DNA from: Nannochloris sp. 'desiccata'
Taxonomy: Eukaryota; Chlorophyta; Trebouxiophyceae; Chlorellales; Chlorellaceae
Assembly (NCBI GenBank): GCA_019044685.2
Contig: JAGTXX020000014.1
Coordinates: forward strand, 992,001-1,056,000
Length of the DNA: 64,000 bases
Reading direction: 5' to 3'
Part shown: positions 1-11,580 of the stretch, piece after piece
Layout of the letters: each line of letters starts with the position of its first letter
Numbering within the stretch: position 1 is the stretch's first letter
Translations under genes and position numbers: made by a program
Notes under the pieces: model-generated
Database searches by the model: none
The model's input: only the letters and a program-made list of their open reading frames with translations
What the model was told of the DNA's origin: nothing

Positions 1-3000
1 ATGTGGTCTTTTGAATAGCTAAAATGCCTGTGCCTGGTGGAGCAAGCGGGCCATAGATCGCAGCTAGACAATGCATATGTTCAGGACTGTATTTCAACAT
101 CCTATGCCGTTCGTTATTGTCCTTTATAGCAAAGACAGGTAAACTTTGAAATCTTCGCCAGCCGATTGAAAAAATCAACGGATCACGATTTTTCAAAATT
201 TTGGGGAACCAACGATGTCTCTTTAACCTCAGTTGCATGTATCCAGGAGTTTCTTCCCCACGACCGAGGCCTCCAATAAGTATAGGCTGCCGAGGGTCGA
301 AATTTTCCATCAACTCACAAGGTATTCCGGTAAACCGAAGCCGGACGTAAGCACCTGGGCGATGTCCTTCCATAATAACACGCTGTACAGGGTCCAGTGC
401 ATCCATTGCTGTCTTTGTACGTTCAGCACGTTCAGACATATCCTGTTTCATAGCGTCGTAATACGTTTCTTCATCGTCGTCTTCGCCAGCTAAATTACTT
501 TTTCCTCTTTTACCGCCCTTGCCACCTACATCAGCGGCAGCAGCTGCTGCTTCTGGGCTTAAAGCATCTTTGATACCTTTTGCACCACCAGATTCATCAT
601 ATTCAGCATTAAATGCTGCCTTCTTAGCAGCTCTTTTCGCAGCCAAATCTTCTTCCACCTCTGCTGCTTTTATCGCTGCAGCAGCTGCTCTGGTAGCTGG
701 ATCTGAGCTCCCAGCAAATTTCTCGCCTGTTTCTAAATCCTCAAAATCACCAAATACTTCATCTTCGCCATCTAGTTTATTATCACCACCACCATCATCG
801 CTCTCGCTGTCCTCACCCGGTCTGGCAGCAGCTCTAGCAGCTCCAGCATCCCAATCTCCAGTAACAAAACGATTTCTAAGCTCCTCGGCAGCATCCGGCT
901 CTGCCCATTTCGTCAAAAGACCACTAGAAACATCAGCACGGGAGCAATCTGCAGCATCGATGCTATTAAAGACATCATCATCTTTGCCTTTATCGGCATT
1001 ATTTCCATTGTTGCCTCGAAATGATGAGTTTCTGCCTTTCTTAGGTCGAAACAGCTCATCATCATCATCATCATCCTCGGATCCATCTTCATACTCTCCT
1101 CTACCTCTTGCATTATTTTCATCAGCAGTAGCACGAGTGCCGTATATGTATTCTTGCAGATCTGCAGCACGGGCGCTAAAAAGAGCTGAAGCACGTTGAA
1201 GCATCGCACCCTTCCATTTAGCTGCACCACCAAGCCCTTCATCTTCTTCAGAATGAGACTCAGACTCAGACTCAGAATCTTCACTATCTTCTCCATCTTC
1301 AGAGCTTTCTTTATCTTCTTCAGAATCGTCGTCATAACGTAATTTTTCTTCCTTTCTACTCTTTTGCCCGCCGTGCTCATTCTTTTCTTCATCCTCATCC
1401 TCGTCAACACCAGCAGCAGCAGCACTACCACCAGGGAATATAGCACGTCTACGCACACGGCCATCTGAACTATGCACTACTTGATGCTCCTCAGGTCCTT
1501 GACCCTTCCTTCTGTTGACACCATCAGCATCAGCATCTCCGTCTTCATCATCTGAGCTACCACCACCATCACCACTTTCTTCCTCTCCTTCTTCTTCATC
1601 ATCACTTGACTCACTATCTTCATTCTCCTCAGAATTAAATCCACCATTTTCTTTCTTTCTAGCAGAAGCTTCCCACCCGTCCACGTCAGCATGACTCACC
1701 GCCTTTCCACCAGCAAACAATTGAATTCTACTGGCTTTTATTTTTTCATCGACTGCCATTTTAGTTCCTTGAAGACCACGAACCATAGCTTCACCTTCAC
1801 CAGCATCTACATCACCATTAGAAGTACCACTATTGCCTCTGTTACCAAGGACAGAAGCGTGGCTAAATTGCATCTTCCAATCCGGAATGTCTATATACAT
1901 GGCGTCTTTATCATACAGCAATCCCCCTATATCACTCATAGGAGCGTATATAAGCCTTTCTTTTTCATTTAAAGTACGTCGTTTCATCTGTCCAGGTAAT
2001 GGGCATGGATCTGGTAACGCGACAGCTTCAGTTACTTTGAAATCACCAACGCCTGCTATGTGTGCTGTGACGCCTTCTTTCCAATTGGTCCCTCGAATGT
2101 AGCCATATAAAGAGATGTCGCGATCGCAACGAGGGTTTTGACGGACTGCTTCAGCTGGTGTGACGTCTTCTACACGGTCTGCTAATAAGAATGGGTGAGA
2201 TTGACGCCATTGTAATGGTCTAAACTTCATTACTGAAACAAATCGAGCCAAGTTATGCACTTCCCGATGTAGATATTTCCCATTTTTGATGCCTGAGAGG
2301 TAAAATAGCTTCGCACCAGGGTAGATTTCAGACCAAAAACGATGCTTTAGTGCCTTTTTGGTCTTTTTTTAATGCCTTGACGTCTTTAAATCCATCTAAA
2401 TGAGTTAATACACCCATAACTTTAGGAAAACCATGTACTTGGAGAATATTCAGAAACTCAAAAGTTTCCATTTCAAATCCAAAAGCGCCATCGATGAGTA
2501 ATAACACCAAATCTGCATATTTTGCAGCATCAATCATTCCATTAAGATCTTGGGGGCATTCTATAAAAGTTAAACGACGGGTTTTACCAGCGACGACTGT
2601 AACTGGGCCCTTGGCATCTCGAACATCTTGACGGGTGTAATGTTTAATAAGACATTTGATGAGGGTTGATTTACCAACGCCAGGTGGGCCTTGAACCAAG
2701 ATTGTAAACGGAGGAGGTTCTTCAACATTTTTTTCAACCGCGGGGACTGTAAGCAAAGTATAGGAAGAGCAAAATGGTTAGTTTTTTTAATTCATTTTGG
2801 AGAAGTGCAATCGATGTTAGCTTTAAAAAGAGATAGTTGCAGCAAATCATATTTGTTTTCCCTTACCATGCATGCGACGTTGATCTTTCTCTGCTGTTCT
2901 AGCACGTTGAATTTTAGCTTTTCCACGGGATTTAAAAATAAATGCCTTGGGGTTTTGCTTCCTAGCGACGTCATTGTTGCCGCCATCGTCTCCTTTTTTC

Positions 3001-3077
3001 TTAGTTTCAGCTGCCTTGCGTTTATCAGCCTTGCGGCCTGATTTCTTCTTACGATGATCCTTGCCACCTTCAGCCAT
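1..3077 (-). CDS. BMS1: BMS1 ribosome biogenesis GTPase, 3' end beyond window, one frameshift
   Basis: BMS1 is the GTPase of the U3 small-subunit processome that helps mature 18S rRNA in the nucleolus. Exon 1 is 2867-3077 and encodes a Lys-rich N-terminus with a conserved ARKQNPKAF block. The intron is 2747-2866 (GTAAGG...ACAG). Exon 2 runs from 2746 to the window edge. Visible motifs are the P-loop GPPGVGKSTL, then VLLLIDGAFGFEMETFEFLN, VHGFPKVMGVLTHLD, and after the frameshift HRFWSEIYPGAKLFYLSG. A long acidic Ser/Glu/Asp linker follows, with the C-terminal block IFSIGWRRFQ and EHMHCLAAIYGP at the edge. An extra T in the T7 run 2364-2370 shifts the frame; downstream frame and homology resume exactly, so this is probably an assembly indel. 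It is divergent from UTP25. The family assignment is very secure. Confidence 0.95.
2364..2370 (-). other. Frameshift site in BMS1 (homopolymer of 7)
   Basis: On the minus strand the conserved reading ...KALKK stops making sense at an A7 run. Dropping one A restores KKTKKALKHRFW, which matches the family. Upstream codons end at coordinates congruent to 2 mod 3 and downstream codons at 1 mod 3. Confidence 0.85.
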
Positions 3078-3748
3078 GGTGTTTAGTTTCTGTTTAGAAG
3101 AGAAAAAATACAGGGAGAGAGAAGTCAGCTAACAGCCATGCATGGACATTTAAACGAATCAAAAGATGAACACAAAATATGTATCATCTGCGCAAAGCGC
3201 TAATAATTTATATTGAATTAGTGCTTACATGCTAGATTAAAGGGAAATCGCCATGTGGGTACCCAGAAATTTTAAAGATGCCTTGTTTAGAAGCAGATTT
3301 TATAGTGCCTTGCACTATCAAAAAGCTTTAAGCTCTTCTAGTTTTGTTCAATATATTACTAATTTTAGTTCGAATTCATTTCAAAATGCGAATTGACGAT
3401 AATGCATGCATATAATGAACTTGAAGTGTGACTGCTGCCGTTGTTCAAGTTTGGCCTGCCAGAAGTAAAAGTGAGCAAAGGCAAATATTTAAAATCAATA
3501 GGTAATATTTAAAATACACCAGACATCATGTTCAGCAAGCTCATTTGAACCTTTTGTCTATTAATTTATAGATCGTTGCCTTTTGATTGATTCAAACTTG
3601 AGGTACTTTTAACACTCATTTCTTGAGAATTGATGTATGATATGCACCTTTCTCAATTTGGCAGACATTAGACCTTTTCCCAATTAAATCTGTGGTTATT
3701 TCTTGTACGCATGCAGTCACAATAATCCTCATCTTGAATCCTTCTTCA
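3078..3748. promoter_or_regulatory. Divergent intergenic region BMS1/UTP25
   Basis: About 670 bp separate the start codons of two outward-reading genes for small-subunit processome proteins, so promoters for both must lie here. The stretch is AT-rich with no ORF of note. I see no clear TATA or telo-box element. Confidence 0.5.
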
Positions 3749-6486
3749 ATGGGCTTGGCTTCTTTACTCAAGCGCAAGCTTGGCAAAGACTCCCAGGACG
3801 GATCTCATAAGAAATCAAAGGCCTCGATCCCCATCTCGCGTGCCACTGCTATAGAAATTGCCAACTTAAAAAAAAAATCAACTCGCACCGCTCGACGGAA
3901 ACTAAAAAAAATTTGGGGCTCTTGCTGACCAACCTCTTCCCGATGATCTCCACTTGGACATCGCTGCTGAGAGAAGTGATGCTGATGAAGACGCAGCGGA
4001 AGATTTGAACGGTGGTGATGGTACAGGAGGACTTGCTTCAAGTGGTGATGGTGGTGGTGGTGGCGGTGGTGGTAACAGCAGAGGCAGTAGCAGTGCCTAT
4101 GAAGCACTTCTTTCTTCCTTGGCAGCTACCAACGAAGATGTAGCTGGCGCAGTAGAGCTGCGTAGACGAGAGTTAGCTGGAGATAGTGATTTAGAAAGTA
4201 GTGAAGAGGAAGAAGAAGAGGAGGATGAAGATGAAGATGAAGATGAAACCAGTGACATGGAGCGAGAAGCAATCAACTGGGCTGAAGGTGCGCATCGGAA
4301 GAAAAGAGATAAAGAGGAGGAAGCAAAAATATACAGAAAAAATAGAAGAAGAATCTGAAGAAGAACAAGAAGATGAAGAGGAAGAAGATGAAGAGTCTGA
4401 AGAAGAGGCTGCTGCTGTACTTCAGCTGCATCTTTCAAATGGCGCTGATGTCAATGGCACTACAACTACGAATGCTGCGTCCTTCCTCTTTTCTTCTAGA
4501 AGACCATTTTGATGCCCATTTAGAAACATCAACTCTCTGAAGATGCACTCGCCAAGCTCGCGACCGCGTCCTTCAACCCCATTTATTGACGTCCTACACC
4601 AAGAAGAAGTCAAAGAAGGTCATGAAGAAAAAGGGAAAAAAACGAGTAAGAAGAGTAAACTTTCTTCTTCCTCCTCTTCTCTGAGTCTTTCAACATCATT
4701 AAATGCATGGCTCCCCGAAGCGAAACTTCAAGCTTCAGAAGGTGCATCACTCCCTTCTTCTGCTCCACAGCAACTGAAAGATTATGGAGTGAGGGAGCGG
4801 TTGATCGCTCAATGGCGGGAGGTGCATTCAGTCGAAGGAAATCGCCTTGAAACTACTCCTGCTCCTCCCAATACCAGCAACGGCAACACTCCTCCTACTA
4901 ATGCAGGCAGGAGCGATTTCGTATCTCACAAGCAACGAGCGTTATTCTCTTTACTTTCTTCGTACAATGATCTCCTCTACCCCTGTCGGGGATACCCTAC
5001 TTCGCCGTTAATGGACGCTCCAGACCCCGAGCTTGACGCTGTTTTACTCCACGTAATCAACCACGTCGCCAGAAGCTCTGATCGTATTAAAAAAAATAAT
5101 GAAAAATTATCTGCTGATAAAGAAAGGAAGAAAAAATTCAAAAATAATAATAGTCGTGATAATACTATAGACGATGCTGGTGATCTCCCACGTGACCAAG
5201 GTTTTGCGCGCCCAAAAGTGCTGTTTTTACTCCCTATGCGCAGTACAGCGATGCGTGTGGTATCTCGGCTTCTTAAATTAGCTATTAAAGAAACCAGGGT
5301 CGATTCGATCCAAAATAAAGAACGGTTTTTAGAAGAATTTGGAACCGGAGAGGAAGAAATTGAACTTCCTGGTGCTGCCAACGGAGACGAATCTGGATTA
5401 AATGCTCGTGAAAAGGCTGCAATAGCTCGTAAACCAGTAGAATATCGTGGTCTTTTCACTGGTAATCTGGATGATCACTTCCGCCTAGGGATGAAGTTGA
5501 CTCGAGGCGCAGTTCGACTTTACACAGATTTTTATCAGTCTGATGTTTTAATAGCTTCTCCATTGGCATTAGCTACAAAGTTAAGCGAAGCAGAGAAAGA
5601 TCAGGGTAGCGCAGGCGCTGCGGATTTCTTATCTTCGATAGAGATTGTAGTGCTGGAACGGGCAGATGTACTGCAGATGCAAAATTGGACGCACGTGACG
5701 ACAGTTCTGGACGCTCTGAATAAAATGCCATCCCAGCAACGTGATGTGGATATTATGCGTGTACGTGAATGGATGTTATCTGGTCAAGCCAAGCATTATA
5801 GGCAAACGATTATTCTTAGTAGTTTTGCCTCGGCAGAGATGAATTCTCTGATAGTCCGCAAATGCTGTAATCACTCTGGACGCATCAGAGTACATCAAGT
5901 GAATCAGCCTGGCGTATTACGTCATATCGTACCACAAGTACGACAGATCTACGAACGATTGAGTATCCCTGTTGGTGCTGGGCCTGCTGGGGATGCTGAT
6001 GCCAGATTTGATAATTTTAAATCTGTCATTTGGCCTAGAATTAGAGAAACGGCACGTGGAGGTGGGCAATTAATCTACATTCCTTCATATTTTGACTTTG
6101 TTCGAGTTAGAAACTATCTTAGGGCTGAATCTGCGTCCTTTTTAGGGCTCTGTGAGTATACTGAGCGTGCCGACATGGCAAGAGCTCGATCGTATTTTGC
6201 TGATGGCAGAAGAAGAGTTTTAGTCTACACAGAACGTGCTCAGTTTTACAATAGGCATCGTATTCGTGGAGTAAAAGATATATTATTTTATCAATTACCT
6301 GAACATCCGCAGTTTTATTCTGAACTAGTTAATTTCTTAGAGGAAGAAAACACGCCTGGTGTGGGGTTGGCAACTGCTACTGTGATGTACAGCAAGTATG
6401 ATGTTTTAAGATTGGAACGAGTTGTAGGGAGTGAAAGAGCGAAAACCATGGTGAAAAAGAAGAATGGGACGTTTTTGTTTTGTTAG
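3749..6486 (+). CDS. UTP25: UTP25 (DEF/digestive-organ-expansion-factor) homologue with several apparent frameshifts
   Basis: UTP25 is a DEAD-box-like but degenerate helicase-fold protein of the U3 snoRNP/SSU processome. The intact part (4543-6486) carries family blocks: LLSSYNDLLYP, LHVINHVARS, RDQGFARPKVLFLLP, FTGNLDDHFRLG, SDVLIASPLALATKL, LQMQNWTHV, KHYRQTIILSSF, GGGQLIYIPSYFDFVRVRNY and LFYQLPEHPQFYSELVNFL. The start ATG at 3749 (MGLASLLKRK) follows upstream stops. Between 3904 and about 4580 the N-terminal acidic region is spread over all three frames. Coding switches at an A8 run (3904-3911), an A6 run (4337-4342), a T4 run (4489-4492), CTCTCT (4533-4538) and a C4 run (4577-4580), each as if one base were extra. 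The pieces include the family motif LEDHFDAHL. Assembly indels are most likely; a decaying or recoded gene is possible. The C-terminal assignment is certain. Confidence 0.9.
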
Positions 6487-6609
6487 AACCAATTTCCAAA
6501 TATAGAGAGTGTAAAGACATTTACAGAGCTTTGCTTTTAATTTTTATCATCATCATCATCATTGTTTTTGCCGTCAGAAACAGAAACAGGGGGTTGGTCC
6601 GGGAGTTAG

Positions 6610-7134
6610 TTAGTTCAAAATGCGAGTCCTGCTGCTTATTATTCTTAACGAGAATAGTCCTAAACGATGGGTATCTCCTACTGTATCAGGGCCAAAACTT
6701 CCATCCTGCTTGTCTCCCTCCTGCATTGTATCACCCCCGCTGCCGCCAGGAGCACCCTCCTTGGCACTACCTTGTCCCTGCCTTATTTCTTGTTTTACAG
6801 ATTGATTTTTCATAGGAATCTTTCCAGGACCCCCTTCGCCACCTTCTCTCGCATTAAAGCCACTAATATCATCAAGAGGAGCAGCCCCTTGTTTCACTTC
6901 AGGTGCTACGTCGTCTGGTGTATCAGGCTTTGGCTCATTTGTCTCTGGCTGCGGGGTCTCAGATCCTGTATTTGAGCTTTTTAAAGCAGTCTGCATTGTC
7001 CCCAGTGCAACCATTGCTTTTTTAGAGGCAAGAAAATCGATTTGATGGGCTTCAAATGTGAAAAGACGACCGGCAGCGGTGGTGACGGCTCCTTGAAGGG
7101 TACAAGGACGCAGAGAGGTTACTACGTGATGCAT
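6610..7134 (-). CDS. Hypothetical protein, 174 aa, Pro/Gly/Asp-rich
   Basis: I do not recognise this protein. The N-terminal 50 residues are hydrophobic/basic with few acids (MHHVVTSLRPCTLQGAV...) and could be an organelle presequence. The middle is rich in Pro, Asp and Glu (NEPKPDTPDD), followed by a Gly-rich stretch (GGEGGPGKIP, GGSGGD) and a basic C-terminus. No domain, membrane segment or catalytic motif is visible. It is convergent with UTP25 (124 bp apart) and divergent from the GPI-anchored gene at 7433. Amino-acid use resembles other disordered proteins of this window, but a chance ORF cannot be excluded. Confidence 0.4.
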   Translation of the reverse strand: MHHVVTSLRPCTLQGAVTTAAGRLFTFEAHQIDFLASKKAMVALGTMQTALKSSNTGSETPQPETNEPKPDTPDDVAPEVKQGAAPLDDISGFNAREGGEGGPGKIPMKNQSVKQEIRQGQGSAKEGAPGGSGGDTMQEGDKQDGSFGPDTVGDTHRLGLFSLRIISSRTRILN

Positions 7135-7432
7135 TTTCGGTTTTGATAGAGTTAATAGTGTAGCAGAACGGCTTGCGGGTTGTTTTATGTGGGGTCCAAG
7201 GCACGGCTTCTCTGAAAGTTCCTGTTGTTCTGGAGCCTCCGGGACACGCGTTACGCAACTCGGTGGGAAGGCGCGTCTAGATATCGGAACCGCATCTGCA
7301 TCTTTAGTCTATTTTTCGCCAGTGCGTTCCGCAAAACATTTATTTCTAGATACCATAGACTTGTATCTATACATTTCATAGGCGTTGGATCTTTATAAAG
7401 CAGTAGATCTTAAAAAAGCTGTAAAAGTAAAA

Positions 7433-8440
7433 ATGATCAAGTTAATTCGCAGTGCTGCGCTTGCAGCCCTCTGCATAGCGCTTCTAGCAAATTATGCAAC
7501 GTATGTCGTACCGATCCTTGCGTATTCTAGCTCGAAGTAAAATCTATTTTTTTAAACCATCTACCCAGCTCATCTCTCGCTCGCTCATCTTAGTCCACCA
7601 CTATTTAAACCTCTTCATTTCCAAACCCTTTACAGTGCCGCTCGATGCCCCGAGTGCCAACTCAAATACAACGTGTGTGCCTGGAATTGCTACAACAATG
7701 GCGCTGGATGGACTCCTCAGTGCGTTGACTACATCACTGCAAAAGAAGCCGCTCTTGGACCAACCCGTGACCCAGCAGACTTTGTAGTGGCTCCCTCTGA
7801 ATGCGATGCTGCCTGTTATACCGAAAATTTAGGCGACCTCTACCAGCTTGATGATTTCCAGGTGCAATACGCACAAGAAAGTGCTTCTCAATGCCAAGAT
7901 GTTTGGATTCAGCAACAAGCAATAGAATTAAAATTTATGCAAACTGGTCCGTATCCTGAGCAAGTGCCCACTGAACTTCCTACATGGTTATCTGAGGAGG
8001 TTGCACGACAGGAATCCAACCCTGTAGATGTTGCAGAAGTACTGCGTGCATTGGAACAATGCCAGGTCTGCAATGCTGACGGGCCTGCTGGGAGAGATGT
8101 TGTCGTGCCTGCTGGCGGAGCTTCTTCCCCTATCTCTGAGCCGTCTGGTTTCCCTGCATTTGCCCCTGTACCTACTCCCGATACTGTTCCTACCCCAGCT
8201 TCAGTACCTGAAGTTGCCCCTGTCCCTATCCCTGTCCCAGAACCAGCATCTGCCCCGGCACCTGTCCCAGAATTAGAACCAGCGGCTGCCCCGGCACCTG
8301 CCCCTGCAGTGCCTATTGCATCTCCTCCCCCTGCTCCTATTGTCGTGCCTGCTTCTGCTGGTATTGTCACTGCCTCTTCTTCTTTCTTAAAGGGTGTGTG
8401 TCTTGTTACTGTCTCTGCCGTGGCTATGCTCTTCTTTTAA
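7433..8440 (+). CDS. Secreted Cys-rich, Pro-rich, probably GPI-anchored surface protein
   Basis: Exons are 7433-7500 and 7636-8440, with intron GTATGT...TTTACAG; the protein is 290 aa. Residues 1-23 form a signal peptide (MIKLIRSAALAALCIALLAN...). The next ~160 residues hold about ten cysteines in patterns such as CPEC, CAWNC, CDAAC and CQVC, suggesting a small disulfide-bonded ectodomain. A stretch of ~80 residues dominated by Pro, Ala, Val and Ser (repeats like APVPTP) looks like a cell-wall stalk. The protein ends with a hydrophobic run (FLKGVCLVTVSAVAMLFF) right at the stop, as in GPI-attachment signals. A TATAAAG at 7394-7400 lies just upstream. I recognise no named family. Role in wall or surface is inferred from topology only. 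Confidence 0.75.
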
Positions 8441-8783
8441 AATAGCAAATTTCGCTCGCTGTATGTTTTAAAACCCAACTTTGAATGCGTATGCTTGAAA
8501 GAAGATTCGTGATAAACTGTTCTCAAGGCGACCACCTATCATAATATATATACAAAGAAATGAAAACATTTAAAGTATCTTACACAGTGTTATTCAGTAT
8601 GCTTTAGGAAACGCGTTGTTGTATGGTCGTCTTGCTGTATGTAAACATTAAAAAAAATAAAAAAGCAAAACTTGATTAAACAAAATAAAGGGAAGAGACA
8701 AAAATTATCTCAAGTTTGAGTTCTTTCTTTCTTTCTTATAGGGGCCTTGGAAAAATTGCTGTTTCTAGTACCATATATATATT
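8441..8783. other. Convergent intergenic region
   Basis: About 340 AT-rich bases hold the 3' ends of the GPI-anchored gene (+) and the four-TM gene (-). There is no ORF or RNA gene that I can support. Confidence 0.5.
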
Positions 8784-9626
8784 TTACACAGATTTGAATG
8801 CTTCATCTGATGAGTTTTCAGAGCTATCTAGAACTGCGGAAGCAGGTTGCTTTAAAGGCGATGTGGCCTCGGCTGGAAGAGCTTCTTCTCGTCTTTGACG
8901 GAGCCTGCAAAAAACCAAGAAGAAAAAGTAACGAGAAGGTGTTATTGCTCAATTATTTACGATTATTTTCATTTATTATAGAATAACAATTAGTAGTAGG
9001 CATCAGAAGGTAAAGAAAGATGTTGATGGAGGCGCAGATGCATTAAATATACTTACAAATCAAGTAACAGCACTGTGGCGGTGAGGACGGTGAGAGCAGT
9101 GCCCAGCCAAGCAAATGCCAAAGCAGTTGTTCTTGCAGCTTCCGCAGGTACACCTGCATCCGAAGCTTGCCCACCACGGATTGTTATCGTAATACACATA
9201 ACTAGCTGCCAGAAAAAGGAGAATAAAGAGAGGGAGAGGTAGACACCGGAGATCGGGGCGGGGCCTCGTCTTTTAAACCCTACCCAAACGAGAGGAATGA
9301 TGAGGGAGAGCGCGTAGAGAATAATCTCTCCAGCAGTGACATACGTGAAGATGCACACCTGGCCGTTGACATTAAGATAGCAATATGGGGACTCAGTTTG
9401 GTAATCTAATTGCGTTGAGACTATTCCGGCCATGGCAGCGGCAAAGATGATCTGTAGGAAGAATAAGGGACGTCATGAGTCAATTGAGATAATTGACGAG
9501 TTTGTAAAAGGCCCAAAAACATTGCCAGGGGCGTACATTTAAAGTGGAGAGACCAATAATTGCACGAGAAGCATTTTGTTTCAGTCCGTTGGCGAGGGCC
9601 GTGGAGCGGCCTTGAATGCTGATCAT
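8784..9626 (-). CDS. Four-TM membrane protein of unknown function
   Basis: Three exons on the minus strand (9537-9626, 9057-9451, 8784-8904) give a 201-residue protein; donors are GTACGC and GTAAGT, acceptors TACAG and TGCAG. The second exon alone would lack the first helix: joining exon 1 (MISIQGRSTALANGLKQNAS) to IIFAAAMAGIVST completes TM1. TM2 covers YVTAGEIILYALSLIIPLVW, TM3 LSLFSFFWQLVMCITIT and TM4 AFAWLGTALTVLTATVLLL. A short charged tail with several Ser (DSSENSSDEAFKSV) follows and is probably cytosolic. The loop between TM1 and TM2 contains two Cys (SPYCYLNVNGQVC). The layout resembles MARVEL/CASP-like tetraspan proteins, but no diagnostic motif is present, so I leave the family open. 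Confidence 0.75.
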
Positions 9627-10380
9627 CTTAAACTGCTAATATAACGTCATCAACAAACAAATAAATGAAAAATAATGGAAGATTAGTAGGCGGTGGCACT
9701 TGGCCAACCCCTGCTGCCGTGCTTTAATGACAATTTCTTTTCTACCCAGTTAAGTGCTCAGAGATCTAAAACACGTCAGCTGCTAAAACTCGGTAGCTGA
9801 TGGTAAATGTAACAGGAGAACGATAAGGAAGCATGCTCAGTCTTAGTTTTCTTGGTGCTTTTCCCTGCCGACGTCAAGGGCGGGGGTCACCGGGTGGTGG
9901 GGAAGGGGCCCCATTTTCGCTCGTCTGTGCCAAAAGAAGGCCAAAATGCCACAGGAACAGCAAACTGATCGGGGAAAAGGAGTTTAAGACGCGCAATGGT
10001 AAGACGGCCTTTACAAGATTAAAAAAACAAGGTCTTACTTGGGACATCATTTTAGGGTTTTGAAAATGAACCCCTGCTCGAGGGCCAGAACCTTACGAAA
10101 TTTTAAAGTTCTGCAGGACCACCGTTGCTGGATCAGATTTTTTTAACGCAAAGTTCTAATTTCTCAGCTCATATGTTCGCAATCTAATTTCAAGGTTGCA
10201 AATCATAGGGAAAATGCGTCAAAACCCGCGGAAAGTTGAGGTCTGTTCAGCTCGGATTACAGAATTAATTCAATTTACTTTCCGAACAAGCTTGTAAGAG
10301 TCACCTTCTTTCAATTATAGCCTGCATACTTCGCCTCTTAGATTACGAAGTATTACCCGATAGTGGACCGTCCCCACTCA
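9627..10380. other. Divergent intergenic region, ~750 bp
   Basis: This separates the four-TM gene (-) from a multi-TM gene (+) and presumably holds both promoters. It includes a GC-rich patch (about 9875-9915) and a TTTAGGGTTTT telo-like box near 10049. An ORF at 9833-10063 looks non-coding (basic, no homology-like motif). Confidence 0.45.
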
Positions 10381-11580
10381 ATGAACGCGGACGAGGCTCT
10401 GACAAAAGCCAATCAAAGCGACTTTGATAAAAGTAATTTAGAAGATATGATTAATTCAGGCTCTTTACTACGTCTACCATGGCATTTCACTGACGCCATG
10501 ACTGAACAAACATATAATGCAAAGCGAGGTACGCTTTTATTCGATATTTCTTCTCCTTGATAAATATATTACAACCCTTCAAAATCCCGCCCGCCCGCCC
10601 AAGGCACCCTCTTTAGTTTATCATACAGAGTAAGCTCCAAGGAACAACCTAATGGAGATTGCCAAAGCAAGTTGCCTAGGGTGTATATTATACTCTTCTT
10701 ACGTCATTTACCTTTTTAACCAACAACAGGTGCGGAATGGGCAACTGGACCTGATCAATGGGTCTCTATTCCATGGTCTCTTCTATGGGTGGCCATTATT
10801 GCACGTCATTGGAACTCATTAACATGGTATGCAATCGGTCGCTCATCTCTGCATTTTATCATCACAATCGGCCCTGTTTACCTGCCATATGTGCTTCGGA
10901 CAACCCGCTACATTCGGTATAGATATTTTATCATAGCAGCAGCGATGCTCAGCTACGTATTGCACCCTGGCGGTGGGTTATACCGTGACGCAATCATGCA
11001 AAATACAGCAGAGCACACCGGCCTCGAGGCAGTCACTTTGTTTATTCGATTGCTTATCGGTTCCCGCACTTTATTTTGGTTAATTCTGGTCTTTGGGTAT
11101 AAAATGCCACCGGAGCTAGGCATTCCTATCAATGCAGCGTGTTTGTTATTGATTAATAAACTCAAACCGAGCCAGCCATTTTGTGATACCATGCAAAATC
11201 CGACCACAAGGTCGTTATTTCATTCCATCGCTGGGAGCGTGCCCCTGATATCGGCCATCTCAATAGAACGACCACAAATACGTGCTGAAGCTGATATTTG
11301 TAATCCATTAGTACACTGGATGCAAGTGTCCATTGGGTTTTTATTACCCTCGCTGTACCATTTAGCGGAGGACTACTCTGCCCGCCTTGCTTTTGCAAAA
11401 TGGTATTACCGCAGAATGACTCGGCGCGATAAACAAGTGTGGAGGGCTAGAAAGCATAGTGCATTTTCGCCATGGCCTTTGGTTATAATGGTGTTTCTAA
11501 GTGCAAGTACTGGGCTGTGGTTTGTCTTCATGTCGAATCAAATGCTCGAACCAGCTGCTGCAAGGTATATAGATGTATAG
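10381..11580 (+). CDS. Multi-pass membrane protein of unknown function
   Basis: Two exons, 10381-10528 and 10730-11580, encode 332 residues; the intron has GTACGC...AACAG borders and joins ...NAKR to GAEWATG in frame. ATG 10381 is the first in-frame methionine. The hydrophilic N-terminus (about 60 residues) is followed by perhaps six hydrophobic segments: around VSIPWSLLWVAIIA, SSLHFIITIGPVYLPYVL, YFIIAAAMLSYVL, LIGSRTLFWLILVFGY, LGIPINAACLLLI, and near the C-terminus WPLVIMVFLSASTGLWFVF. A basic, Arg-rich loop (KWYYRRMTRRDKQVWRARK) precedes the last helix and would face the cytosol. I cannot assign a family; transporter, receptor or enzyme are all possible. Confidence 0.7.

Noticed and set aside
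519..1692. Several ORFs of 70-226 aa on both strands
   Set aside because: They are shadows of the BMS1 acidic linker: the true minus-strand frame is open from 2363 to the edge and shows conserved BMS1 blocks; these ORFs show only biased composition.
9833..10063. 76-aa plus-strand ORF
   Set aside because: Arg/Gly-rich reading through a GC-rich patch in a promoter region, without any protein-like motif or splice partner.
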